In this document: in pieces, positions 5,637-12,230 of the stretch
Numbering within the stretch: position 1 is the first letter of the stretch
How the letters are laid out: every line of letters begins with the position of its first letter
Source: Trueperaceae bacterium
GTDB taxonomy: Bacteria > Deinococcota > Deinococci > Deinococcales > Trueperaceae
Assembly (NCBI GenBank): GCA_003567075.1
Contig: PXAU01000301.1
Location: 1-13,217 of the forward strand
DNA length: 13,217 bases
Reading direction: 5' to 3'
The notes under the pieces: generated by a model
What the model saw: only the letters and a program-made list of their open reading frames with translations
Databases searched by the model: none
Told to the model about the DNA's origin: nothing
Position numbers and translations under genes: made by a program

Positions 5637-6479
5637 TCAGTCGAGGTCGATCTCGAAACGTGCCCCAACCGCTCCGACGGCGACCACGTCGTCGGTCTCG
5701 AGGTCGTAGCGCAGCTCGCGGCCGCGCAGCTCCTCCTCGCCTCGCACGCTGACCGCCGGGTCGCCGGTCAGCAACGCAACGCCGGCGGCTTCATCGAGCT
5801 CCAGGCGGTCGGCGCGGCTCACCCGCTCGTCGCTCGTCACCACGACGCCGCCCGCGAGCGTCGCGACCTCGGTGCTCACGTCGAGCAGCAACGCATCGGC
5901 GCTCGCCTCGAGCGTCACGGCGCCGTCCTCGCTGCGGCGCGTGAGCGCGACCGGCCCGTCCATCCGCGCTATGTCGGTGTCCTGCTCGAGCCAGAAACGT
6001 GAGCCCGTGACCAGCGTCCGGCCCTGCTCGAGCACCACCGGCTCGGCATCCTCGTCGTCGATCGCCTCCAAGCACCCCGGGCGATCGATGCTGGCTCGCC
6101 CGGGCAGCAGTTCGATGGTCTCGTCCTCGTCACCGTCCGGCACGCGCACGATGGCGATCGACGAGGTGAGGCGACTCGCTTCGATGGTGGTTTCCACGAA
6201 GCCGGGCGGGGGTCCGACGAACAAGTTCGTGCGCACCTTGGGCTCGCAGTTCGGGTTGTTCAGGATGGTGCGGGCGCCGTCGCTCGCCAGGGCCCGCTGA
6301 ACCACCGTGATGGTGCGCTCGCCGCGCTCGACCGTCACCCGCGTGGCGGTGCCCGACTGCGCGCTCGCCGGGGTGGGCAGCCCACCCGACGCGACCAGCG
6401 CCGTCAGCAGCAGCAGCGCGAGGCCGGAGGCCGCTCGGTAGCCGGTGGACGCCGCTCGGCGTCGCACCCGCGGGCTCAC
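5637..6479 (-). CDS. OstA/LptA-like envelope protein 2
   Basis: A 280-aa predicted exported protein. The start is GTG 6479, overlapping the upstream TGA as GTGA, which indicates translational coupling. An Arg-rich n-region (1-15), hydrophobic core (about 18-31) and AxA-type site (ASAQ, 38-41) form a signal peptide. The mature part is beta-rich with OstA/LptA-type repeats, clearest at 186-280: LEASADALLLD, TLAGGVVVTSDERVSRADRLELDEAAGVALLTGDPAVSV, LRGRELRYDLETDDVVAVGAV. Two cysteines (C78, C136) in the N-terminal half could form a disulfide. LptA/OstA proteins bridge inner and outer membrane for lipopolysaccharide export; in an organism without classical LPS the cargo is open. It is the last gene of a three-gene operon. 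Confidence 0.75.
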   Translation of the reverse strand: MSPRVRRRAASTGYRAASGLALLLLTALVASGGLPTPASAQSGTATRVTVERGERTITVVQRALASDGARTILNNPNCEPKVRTNLFVGPPPGFVETTIEASRLTSSIAIVRVPDGDEDETIELLPGRASIDRPGCLEAIDDEDAEPVVLEQGRTLVTGSRFWLEQDTDIARMDGPVALTRRSEDGAVTLEASADALLLDVSTEVATLAGGVVVTSDERVSRADRLELDEAAGVALLTGDPAVSVRGEEELRGRELRYDLETDDVVAVGAVGARFEIDLD

Positions 6480-7528
6480 TCCCCCGTGAGCGCGAACTGC
6501 TCGGCCGAGTAACTGGTCGGCACGGTCGCGTCGATCGCCTCGATGAAGCGGAAGCGGACGTCCTGGCGGATGCGGTCGGTCTCGAGCCGCACGCCGGCGG
6601 CCTCGTCGACCGACACGGCCGGCGAACCGATCACCTCCGCGACCTCGTCGTCGTCGTCGTAGAACACGACCTCGCCGCGGCTCGTGATGGGGCCGTCGAT
6701 GACCTCCACCGCGCCGATGGCGTAGAGCGCCTTCAGGTCGGTGAGCACGCGGATCTCGTCCGCTTCGATGGTCATGACCTCGCCATCGTCGCCGGCGCGC
6801 GTCACGACGGCGCGGCCATCCTCGGAGGTGAGCTGGCCTAAGTCACGGGCCTCCTCGAACAGCAGCCGCTCCGAGGCGGCGGTCTGGTTGGCGTTCACCA
6901 GCAGCACGCGACCTTCGCTGATGCTGATGTCGGTATCGACGTCGAAGGTGACCTGCTGGGCCGTGATCACCACTTCGTCCTCGCCCTCCTCCGCCGGCGC
7001 GATCACGACGGTTGCGCCGCCCAGCAACACGCCCAGCCCGGTAGCCTCGCTGTAGGCAAGGCGCTCGCCGGTCGCGACCAAGCGGCCCCGGCTCACCGTC
7101 ACGCCGCCGTCGAAATCGGCTTCGCGTTGCCCTCGAGCCTGCGACAGCAGGGTGTCCTCGGGACCGCGCAGCTCCGCCAGCGGCGAACGGATGGTGAGCG
7201 TCGAGACGTTGGCGACGATGCCGTCTGGGTCAGGGTGTTCGTAGCGGATGGGACCGAAGCGCAGGTTCCCGCTCTGGGTACCGCCCGACGAGTCGATGGT
7301 GATGATCCGGCGCTCGAGGACCTCGTCGGACCCCGCCTCGTCGGCCGCTGCCGCCTCCTGCGCGAGCGCAAGGCCGGGCACGGCCGACAGCGCCAGCGCG
7401 GCGAGTGCGAGCGCGGCGAGGGCGAGCCCGGCCGGCGCTCGCCGCGCACGCCTTGACGTCGGCAGGACGGGGTCGCGGGCGAGGAGCGCGCGGCGTCGTG
7501 GAGCGAACTGCGTGTCGAGCGTGCTCAC
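6476..7528 (-). CDS. OstA/LptA-like envelope protein 1
   Basis: A 350-aa predicted exported protein of the OstA/LptA beta-jellyroll type. The start is GTG 7528, with GAGAGGA placed 6 nt upstream. The N-terminus is long and Arg-rich (1-32) before a hydrophobic segment (about 33-53) and an ALAQ cleavage site near 53-57; no alternative start codon shortens it. The mature part shows repeated strand units such as FDGGVTVSRGRLVATGERLAYSEATGLGVLLGGATVVI, ITAQQVTFDVDTDISISEGRVLLVNANQTAASERLLFEEA and ITSRGEVVFYDDDDEVAEVIGSPAVSV, the LptA pattern of 'create variable, end on Gly'. It lies 22 nt downstream of the LptC-like gene and overlaps the second OstA-like gene, with which it probably forms a periplasmic bridge or stack (inference). 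Confidence 0.75.
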   Translation of the reverse strand: MSTLDTQFAPRRRALLARDPVLPTSRRARRAPAGLALAALALAALALSAVPGLALAQEAAAADEAGSDEVLERRIITIDSSGGTQSGNLRFGPIRYEHPDPDGIVANVSTLTIRSPLAELRGPEDTLLSQARGQREADFDGGVTVSRGRLVATGERLAYSEATGLGVLLGGATVVIAPAEEGEDEVVITAQQVTFDVDTDISISEGRVLLVNANQTAASERLLFEEARDLGQLTSEDGRAVVTRAGDDGEVMTIEADEIRVLTDLKALYAIGAVEVIDGPITSRGEVVFYDDDDEVAEVIGSPAVSVDEAAGVRLETDRIRQDVRFRFIEAIDATVPTSYSAEQFALTGE

Positions 7529-7550
7529 GGTGGGTCCTCTCGGGGGCCGG

Positions 7551-8111
7551 TCAGTCGGCGCGGCCGCGCTCCGCCTCGAAGGTGGCGTAGCCGACCGTGC
7601 CGGGGCCGCCGGCCTCGAACTCGGTGAAGTCGAAGGCGATGCGCATGTCCTCGTAGATCCCGTCCAGCCCGTCGCCCGTGATCGTGGCGCGCGGCACCTC
7701 GAAGCGCCCGGCGCGCTGGTCGATCACGACCTGGCGCCCCTCGCGGGCCTCCATCTCCAACTCCAATCCGTCGGCCTGCAGCACGGCAAGGAGGTGGTCG
7801 CCACGGAGATCGTCGTTGCGATCGATGATCAGCTCGGCGCCCTGCAACGTGAAGTCGATCTCTCCCCCTTCGCTGCGCGCCCCGTCGCGCAGGTCGAACA
7901 AGGTGGTCGTCTCGGCGCGCGGGTCATACAGCGCCTCGGGCACGACGAAGGTCCAGACGGCGTCGGGATCGGCCTCGGGGTAGAGCGTGAGCTGCGCCTC
8001 GTACAGGCGGATGCCGGCATCGGGCGCCTCACCACGCTGGTCCGGCAGCGCCGTCAACGCCACTAGCGTCAGCACTACCAGCACGAGCCCAGCGAGCGTC
8101 CAGCGAAGCAC
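7551..8111 (-). CDS. LptC-like membrane-anchored periplasmic protein
   Basis: A 186-aa protein. It has one N-terminal hydrophobic helix (about 3-22, RWTLAGLVLVVLTLVALTAL) followed by a beta-rich domain with OstA/LptC-like strand units (AELIIDRNDDLRGDHLLAVLQADGLELEMEAREGRQVVIDQRAGRFEVPRATITGDGLDGIYEDM). This layout, a single anchor plus a beta-jellyroll, length near 190 aa, and its place directly before two OstA-like genes, is that of LptC, the inner-membrane partner of the LPS-transport ABC machine. The start is GTG 8111, with TATCGT ending 6 nt upstream, so the whole operon probably begins on a leaderless mRNA. No LptB/F/G or LptD gene lies in the window. Assignment is by architecture and context, not by an invariant motif. 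Confidence 0.65.
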   Translation of the reverse strand: MLRWTLAGLVLVVLTLVALTALPDQRGEAPDAGIRLYEAQLTLYPEADPDAVWTFVVPEALYDPRAETTTLFDLRDGARSEGGEIDFTLQGAELIIDRNDDLRGDHLLAVLQADGLELEMEAREGRQVVIDQRAGRFEVPRATITGDGLDGIYEDMRIAFDFTEFEAGGPGTVGYATFEAERGRAD

Positions 8112-8117
8112 GCGCCC

Positions 8118-8123
8118 ACGATA
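8118..8123 (-). promoter_or_regulatory. -10 box of leaderless-type promoter for the lptC/ostA-like operon
   Basis: Minus-strand TATCGT, then GGGCGC (6 nt), then the GTG start at 8111. It fits TANNNT with the same 6-7 nt spacing as at miaA and hsp20. Confidence 0.55.
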
Positions 8124-8242
8124 CCAACAGGCTCGTGAAGCTCCGATGACGACGACGTCACATCGCCTTCACGAGCCGCGGCGGGTCGGTCAAGGTCGTG
8201 GTCGCGACCGACACGGGCGCATCGTTTCGGTCACCGTAGGGC

Positions 8243-8671
8243 ATGATCCGCTTCGCGACCACCACGGCATGCGCCTTGCTCCTTGCCAGCGTCACGCTCA
8301 TGGCGCTAGCGCCGAAGGCCCAGGCCGAGACGCTGGGGCTGCCGATGGCCGGCGCCCCGATCCCGGTTCCCCCCTTCCCCTTCGACGACCTCCCTGACAC
8401 GGACACGTGCAACGTCCCGCAGCCGCTCGGCAGTGGCTTCACCGGCACGCTGCACGGCGAGATCGAGGGCGTGCTGGTCGAGGCTATGGTGTACCTCTAC
8501 GACAGCCTCGCGCGGTCGAGGGTGATGGGCCTGGTCGCCGCCGGAGCTGAGGTCGAGGTGGTGCTGAAGCAGTCGAACCCGGTCATCGACTTCTTCATGG
8601 TGCGCTACCGCTCGGCCGACGGACGGACGGTCGAGGGGTGGGTGCCGGCCCCGTTCCTGCGGCTCCACTGA
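8243..8671 (+). CDS. Secreted protein with SH3-like domain
   Basis: A 142-aa predicted exported protein of unknown role. The start is ATG 8243, fixed by an in-frame TAG just upstream (8237-8239). A signal peptide is clear: R3, hydrophobic core 8-23 and KAQAET with cleavage after about A28. A Pro-rich stretch (34-62, with a lone C56) leads to a small beta-barrel-like domain at about 65-142 (TGTLHGEIEGVLVEAMVYLYDS... VEVVLKQSNPVIDFFMVRYRSADGRTVEGWVPAPFLRLH). Its final GWVPAPFL strand is the usual end of bacterial SH3 (SH3b-like) domains that bind cell-wall or protein ligands. No strong Shine-Dalgarno or -10 box was found in the 131-nt gap to the divergent lptC-like gene. Confidence 0.7.
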   Translation: MIRFATTTACALLLASVTLMALAPKAQAETLGLPMAGAPIPVPPFPFDDLPDTDTCNVPQPLGSGFTGTLHGEIEGVLVEAMVYLYDSLARSRVMGLVAAGAEVEVVLKQSNPVIDFFMVRYRSADGRTVEGWVPAPFLRLH

Positions 8672-8783
8672 GCGACGCCGGGCGCCGGCGAGGCATGCGC
8701 GTCAACTGGTGTACGGACGAGCCGTCGGCCGGCCGGGCATCCTGCTCCATCGACCGTTCGACCGTCGAGCCGCCCTTCTCCTT

Positions 8784-8790
8784 GGAGGTG
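8784..8790 (+). promoter_or_regulatory. Strong Shine-Dalgarno of the cytochrome gene
   Basis: GGAGGTG, ending 3 nt before ATG 8794, is the best ribosome-binding site in the window and fixes the start of the cytochrome gene. The 122-nt gap before that gene also contains the tandem octamer TCGACCGT TCGACCGT at 8750-8765. Confidence 0.7.
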
Positions 8791-8793
8791 TCC

Positions 8794-9273
8794 ATGCATC
8801 GTACCGTTCGTTCGCTCGTCCTCGGGTCGGTCCTGCTCGTGGCGCTCACGCTCACCGTGGTGATCGCCCAGGGCATGGGCAACGGCCTGCCCGCCTACCT
8901 CGATTGGACGCGCCTCAACCCGCAACCGAACTTCATCGAGAGCGCCCACCCCACCGTCAAGGACGTGTTCGTCAACGACGTCGGCCGTGAGGCCGCGCTG
9001 ACGCGCAGCTTCCCCTTCCCCGAGGGCTCGGAGCTGGTCAAGGCCAGCATCGGCGATGACCTGAGCGTGTTCGTCGTGACCACCATGCGCAAGGTGGCCG
9101 GCTTCGATCCGGACAACGGCGATTGGCAGTACGGCATGTTCGAGCGCGGCGAGGACGGCGAGTTCGCGGGCATGTGGGCCGACGTCGGCACGGAGATGCA
9201 CCAGATGTGCGTCAGCTGCCACACGGCCGTGGCCGCGAACGACTTCGTGTTCCTGACCTACACCGGCGACTGA
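8794..9273 (+). CDS. Cytochrome P460-like exported c-type heme protein
   Basis: A 159-aa exported heme protein. The start is ATG 8794 behind GGAGGTG. Residues 1-26 are a signal peptide or anchor (MHRTVRSLVLGSVLLVALTLTVVIAQ). The single heme-attachment motif CVSCH sits near the C-terminus at 139-143, followed by TAVAANDFVFLTY. That is the arrangement of the cytochrome P460/cytochrome c'-beta family (beta fold, C-terminal CxxCH, then D[FY]VF). FPEGSELVKA (75-84) matches the family's FPxGxxxVK segment; whether a Lys-heme crosslink forms cannot be told. P460 proteins oxidise hydroxylamine or bind NO; members in non-nitrifiers have mostly unknown roles. It has its own ribosome-binding site and converges on greA across a strong hairpin. 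Confidence 0.75.
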   Translation: MHRTVRSLVLGSVLLVALTLTVVIAQGMGNGLPAYLDWTRLNPQPNFIESAHPTVKDVFVNDVGREAALTRSFPFPEGSELVKASIGDDLSVFVVTTMRKVAGFDPDNGDWQYGMFERGEDGEFAGMWADVGTEMHQMCVSCHTAVAANDFVFLTYTGD

Positions 9274-9322
9274 CCCCCTCCTCACCGGCGCGGTGCGCCA
9301 GCGGGCGGCCGGGTCGAGATGC

Positions 9323-9359
9323 GGCGCGCGCAGCGGTCCCCCAAGACGCTGCGCGCGCC
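9323..9359. terminator. Perfect 13-bp GC-rich hairpin between convergent genes
   Basis: GGCGCGCGCAGCG (9323-9335) pairs perfectly with CGCTGCGCGCGCC (9347-9359) around an 11-nt loop. It lies between the stop of the cytochrome gene and the stop of greA, so it could end or protect both transcripts. There is no T-tract on either side, so it is not a canonical intrinsic terminator. Confidence 0.6.
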
Positions 9360-9408
9360 ACCGTGTGTCAGTGAACGGTGCCCGCGCGCGAACTCGGGCG
9401 CGGCAGGC

Positions 9409-9876
9409 CTACTCGAACAGGATCGAGACCACCCGGAAGCGGCGCGAGCCGAGCGACACCTCGTCGCCGGCGCGCCGGCCGAGCAGTTGCTGGCCCAGGG
9501 GCGACTCGTCTGAGATGCGGTTCTCGAGCACGTCCGCCTCGAGCGAACCAACCAGGTGGAACACGTGCTTGGCGCCCGCCTCGTCCTCGACCTGGAGGCT
9601 GGCACCGAGCGTGGCGGGCGCGTCGGCCGCGTTCGCGGTCTCGACCACCACGGCGCGGGTGATCACCTCTTCGAGGTCGGCGATGCGCATCTCGTTCTGG
9701 CTCTGCAGCATGCGCGCTTCGTCGTAAGCGGCGTTCTCACGTAGGTCGCCGTCGGCCAGGGCTGCGCCCATGTACTCGGTCAGCTCCTGGCGCTTGTCCT
9801 CCTTGAGGTAGCGCAACTCCTCCTTGAGCTTCTCGAGCCCTTTCGCCGTCAGCTGGATGGGCTTACCTTCGGACAC
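9409..9876 (-). CDS. greA: Transcription elongation factor GreA
   Basis: Binds the RNA polymerase secondary channel and stimulates cleavage of backtracked RNA. The start is GTG 9876 (155 aa, normal family length), chosen because GAGGTGA lies 5 nt upstream; that Shine-Dalgarno contains another in-frame GTG at 9885, which is less likely. The N-terminal coiled coil covers about 8-78, with the tip acidic motif GDLRENAAYDEA (43-54) whose D44 and E47 correspond to the Mg-coordinating pair of GreA. The C-terminal FKBP-like domain follows (about 84-155), with ISDESPLGQQLLGRRAGDEV at 121-140, the usual ISxxSPLGxALLGxxxGD motif. The intact DLREN tip argues for GreA and not the inhibitory Gfh1 paralog of Thermus. 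A TATACT box lies at 9921-9926, giving a leader of roughly 40 nt. Confidence 0.93.
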   Translation of the reverse strand: MSEGKPIQLTAKGLEKLKEELRYLKEDKRQELTEYMGAALADGDLRENAAYDEARMLQSQNEMRIADLEEVITRAVVVETANAADAPATLGASLQVEDEAGAKHVFHLVGSLEADVLENRISDESPLGQQLLGRRAGDEVSLGSRRFRVVSILFE

Positions 9877-9920
9877 TTGGGTCACCTCGACAGGGCGGCC
9901 GTCGCCGCCTCGGAACTGGG

Positions 9921-9926
9921 AGTATA
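9921..9926 (-). promoter_or_regulatory. -10 box of greA promoter
   Basis: Minus-strand TATACT lies 44 nt before the GTG at 9876, so greA, unlike dnaJ, would have a normal leader of about 38 nt that carries the GAGGTGA ribosome-binding site. No good -35 hexamer is visible. Confidence 0.5.
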
Positions 9927-9994
9927 CCGGAGCCTTCCCCGCACCCCGTGTGCTGCGCTGCGGTTCGCGACACGCGCCGGCAGCGTACTGGCGG

Positions 9995-10000
9995 TAGCAT
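9995..10000 (+). promoter_or_regulatory. -10 box of leaderless-type promoter for the alpha/beta hydrolase
   Basis: TAGCAT, then CGGGCC (6 nt), then ATG 10007. It is the weakest of the five TANNNT boxes in resemblance to TATAAT but has the same spacing, and no Shine-Dalgarno is present. Confidence 0.45.
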
Positions 10001-10006
10001 CGGGCC

Positions 10007-10963
10007 ATGCCCACTCGCCTGCGCACGATGCGCGCCTCGGAGCGCCGGGGCCTGCTGTGGTCCCTGCTCGCGGCGATCGTGCTCGTCGCGGCGTTGGTCT
10101 TCGGGCTCGGCGCCTTGATCACGGAGCGCGTGACGAGACCCGTTCGGAGCGTCGACGAGGCGCTGACGCCAGCTAGCGTGGGGGGCACGTTCGAGGCGTT
10201 CACGCTGCGCTCCGCCGACGACCGCGTGGACCTGTCCGCCTGGCTGCTGGGCGTGCCCGGCGCTGACGTCGGCGTCGTGCTGGTACACGGTAAGGACGGC
10301 AGCAAGAGCACCACCTGGGGCGATGGCTTCGTGCGCCTCGCGGTCGAGCTGCAGGCGGCCGGCTTCAACGTGCTGATGCTCGACCTGCGCGGGCACGGCG
10401 CCTCGGACGACGGGCGTTACGCCTTCGGCTTCATGGAGCGCTTCGACGTGATCGCCGGCGTCCATCACCTGGTCGAGGAGGTCGGTGTGCGGCCCGGTCA
10501 CGTCGGTCTCGTGGGCGTGTCGATGGGCGGCGCCAGCGCCATCTACGCCGCGGCGCTCGACCCGCGCGTGGGTGCGGTGTGGTCGGACGCCGCGTACGCC
10601 GACGTGTGGCCGCTCATCGAGCAGGAGTGGCCCGCCGCCAGCGGCCTGCCGATGATGGTGTTGCCGCTGGTGCGCTTCACGCACAGCGTGCTGCACGGCT
10701 TCGACCTGCAGGACGTGCGCCCCGTCGACGAGGTGGCCTTCCTGGAGCCGCGTCCACTGATGCTGGTGCATGGTCACGCTGACCGGCTCGTGCCCGTCGG
10801 GCACGCGAACGCGTTGGCGGCGGCCGCGCCGTGGGCCGGCGTGTGGCTGCTCGAGGGTGTGGGCCACGCCCGGGCTTACGACGACGACCCAGCGCTCTAC
10901 ACGCTCAGGGTGCTGGAGTTCTTCGACGAGGCGCTACGGATACGACTGGCCGGAGTCCGCTGA
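10007..10963 (+). CDS. Membrane-anchored alpha/beta hydrolase
   Basis: A 318-aa serine hydrolase of unknown substrate. An Arg-rich N-terminus (4-14) and one hydrophobic helix (about 16-38) suggest an inner-membrane anchor with the catalytic domain outside. The hydrolase fold runs from about 60: VGVVLVHGKDGSK (88-100, oxyanion HG), LDLRGHGASDD (125-135), nucleophile elbow GVSMGG with S172, Asp in HGHADRLVP (D259) and His in GVGHARAY (H287), so the triad is complete. The layout resembles YfhR/bem46-like peptidase-type hydrolases. The start is ATG 10007, 6 nt after a TAGCAT box. It is divergent from greA and converges on the serine hydrolase with a 19-nt gap. Substrate could be a lipid or peptide ester; nothing in the sequence decides. 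Confidence 0.87.
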   Translation: MPTRLRTMRASERRGLLWSLLAAIVLVAALVFGLGALITERVTRPVRSVDEALTPASVGGTFEAFTLRSADDRVDLSAWLLGVPGADVGVVLVHGKDGSKSTTWGDGFVRLAVELQAAGFNVLMLDLRGHGASDDGRYAFGFMERFDVIAGVHHLVEEVGVRPGHVGLVGVSMGGASAIYAAALDPRVGAVWSDAAYADVWPLIEQEWPAASGLPMMVLPLVRFTHSVLHGFDLQDVRPVDEVAFLEPRPLMLVHGHADRLVPVGHANALAAAAPWAGVWLLEGVGHARAYDDDPALYTLRVLEFFDEALRIRLAGVR

Positions 10964-10982
10964 GCGGCGCTTCAGGGACGCG

Positions 10983-12068
10983 TCACCGCACCGCCTTCAT
11001 GATGCGCACCATCGCCGACACCGCCGCGCCGTGCCCCATGCCGCTCAGTTGGTTGACGGTGCCGGTGAAGTAGAGGTCGCGACGGGGGTTGTGGAAGGCG
11101 AAGGCACCGGACTGCCCCCAGAAGCCGAGCAGCTCGCCGATCGGGTCGAGCGGCGACATGATCCAGGGGACCCACTGCTTCTCCAGGCCGATGCCGTAAT
11201 CGAACTGCCCGGGGAAGTAGATGCGGTTCCACTGCTTGAGCGTCTCGACCGTCTCGGGCGGGAAGAAGCGGCCCTGGAAGAAGGCCTTGGCGAAGACCAT
11301 CACCTCCGCCGCGGTGGAGACCAGCCCGCCCTCGGCCGTCACCGAGGCGATGTAGCGCGGCACGTGCAGCGGCTTGTCCTTGTAGTACATCGGCGCCGGC
11401 GCGGTGTCGGCCGGGTCGCTGAAGGCGTAGGTCTGCCGCAGCCCGATCTCATCGAAGATCATCGTCTGGAACACCTCGGCGATGGGCTTGCCCGTCACCG
11501 TCTCGATGATCCGCCCCAGCAACTCGTAGTTGGTGTCGGAGTAGTGGACCTTGCCCCGTTGGCCCGGCAGGAAGCGGGGCTTGAGCGTGCGCACCCGTTC
11601 GACGATCCGCTCGAGCGGCCAGGCCTCGTCCTGCCCCGCCAGGAGCGCGTCGCTGGCCGGCCGCCCATCGGGGCCCTTGCCGAAGAAGTAGTCGGTCAGG
11701 CCCGAGGTGTTCGAGATGAGGTGCCGGATCGTGATCTGCTCGGTGCGGTCGACGCCGTCCAGCACGTGCAGGCCCTGGATCAGGTCGGCGGGCAGATGAC
11801 GGTGCATCGGGTCGTCGAGGCCCAGGCGGCCCTCGTCGCGCAACCGCAGCACCACGACCGTGACGTACATCTTCGTGACGCTGGCGATGAAGTACGGCTG
11901 CTCGGCCTGCAGGTTCCCAGCGGCGCCCGCCCACTGCAGCTTCCCGGGGCCGTCCTCCACGCGCAGGATCGCGCCGTGCACGGCGCGTGCGCGGATCATC
12001 CGCTGGACGGTCTGCTCCAGGAAGGCAGGATCGGGGTAGCGCATCGTGGCCATCGGTGCACGCTCCAT
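10983..12068 (-). CDS. Serine hydrolase, class C beta-lactamase / PBP-like family
   Basis: A 361-aa cytoplasmic-looking (no signal peptide) member of the beta-lactamase-related serine hydrolases, which include esterases, D-aminopeptidases and carboxypeptidases. The start is ATG 12068 with GAGAGG 3 nt upstream; ATG 12053 (356 aa) is a fair alternative. The nucleophile motif SVTK is at 63-66 and the tyrosine motif YSD within YSDTNYELLG at 176-185. ISNTSGLTDYF (118-128) matches the family's LLxHTSGLxDY segment, with His replaced by Asn (N120). The third motif, usually HTG/HSG, appears as GQSGAF (318-323), with Gln for His. The frame is open well upstream but there overlaps the opposite gene, so no N-terminal extension is accepted. 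It probably acts as an esterase or peptidase and not as a beta-lactamase (inference). Confidence 0.87.
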   Translation of the reverse strand: MERAPMATMRYPDPAFLEQTVQRMIRARAVHGAILRVEDGPGKLQWAGAAGNLQAEQPYFIASVTKMYVTVVVLRLRDEGRLGLDDPMHRHLPADLIQGLHVLDGVDRTEQITIRHLISNTSGLTDYFFGKGPDGRPASDALLAGQDEAWPLERIVERVRTLKPRFLPGQRGKVHYSDTNYELLGRIIETVTGKPIAEVFQTMIFDEIGLRQTYAFSDPADTAPAPMYYKDKPLHVPRYIASVTAEGGLVSTAAEVMVFAKAFFQGRFFPPETVETLKQWNRIYFPGQFDYGIGLEKQWVPWIMSPLDPIGELLGFWGQSGAFAFHNPRRDLYFTGTVNQLSGMGHGAAVSAMVRIMKAVR

Positions 12069-12230
12069 GGGCCTCTCGTTGCGCCGGTGGCGCGTCGCTC
12101 CATGCGGCGCCGTCCGCGGTCGCGGCCGGTTGGGCGCCCCAGCGCTGAAGGCCAAGGGCCAGGATACGTTGGGCGGCGGGGCATCGGAGCCGGAGCGGTG
12201 TACCCGGCGTCTCGTGCGATGGTGAGGTCC

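Noticed and set aside
5570..5752. 60-codon frame beginning ATGA at the end of the DUF3445-like gene
   Set aside because: The stop-start overlap looks inviting, but the product is Arg/Pro-rich noise that runs antisense into the second OstA-like gene and has no ribosome-binding site.
9382..9403. Second hairpin (CCGCGC/GCGCGG) beside the greA stop
   Set aside because: A 6-bp GC stem with a 10-nt loop is expected by chance in such GC-rich DNA, and the 13-bp stem nearby is the better candidate.
10958..10984. Terminator hairpin between the alpha/beta hydrolase and the convergent serine hydrolase
   Set aside because: Only a 4-bp CCGC/GCGG stem overlapping the stop codon is present, too weak to call.
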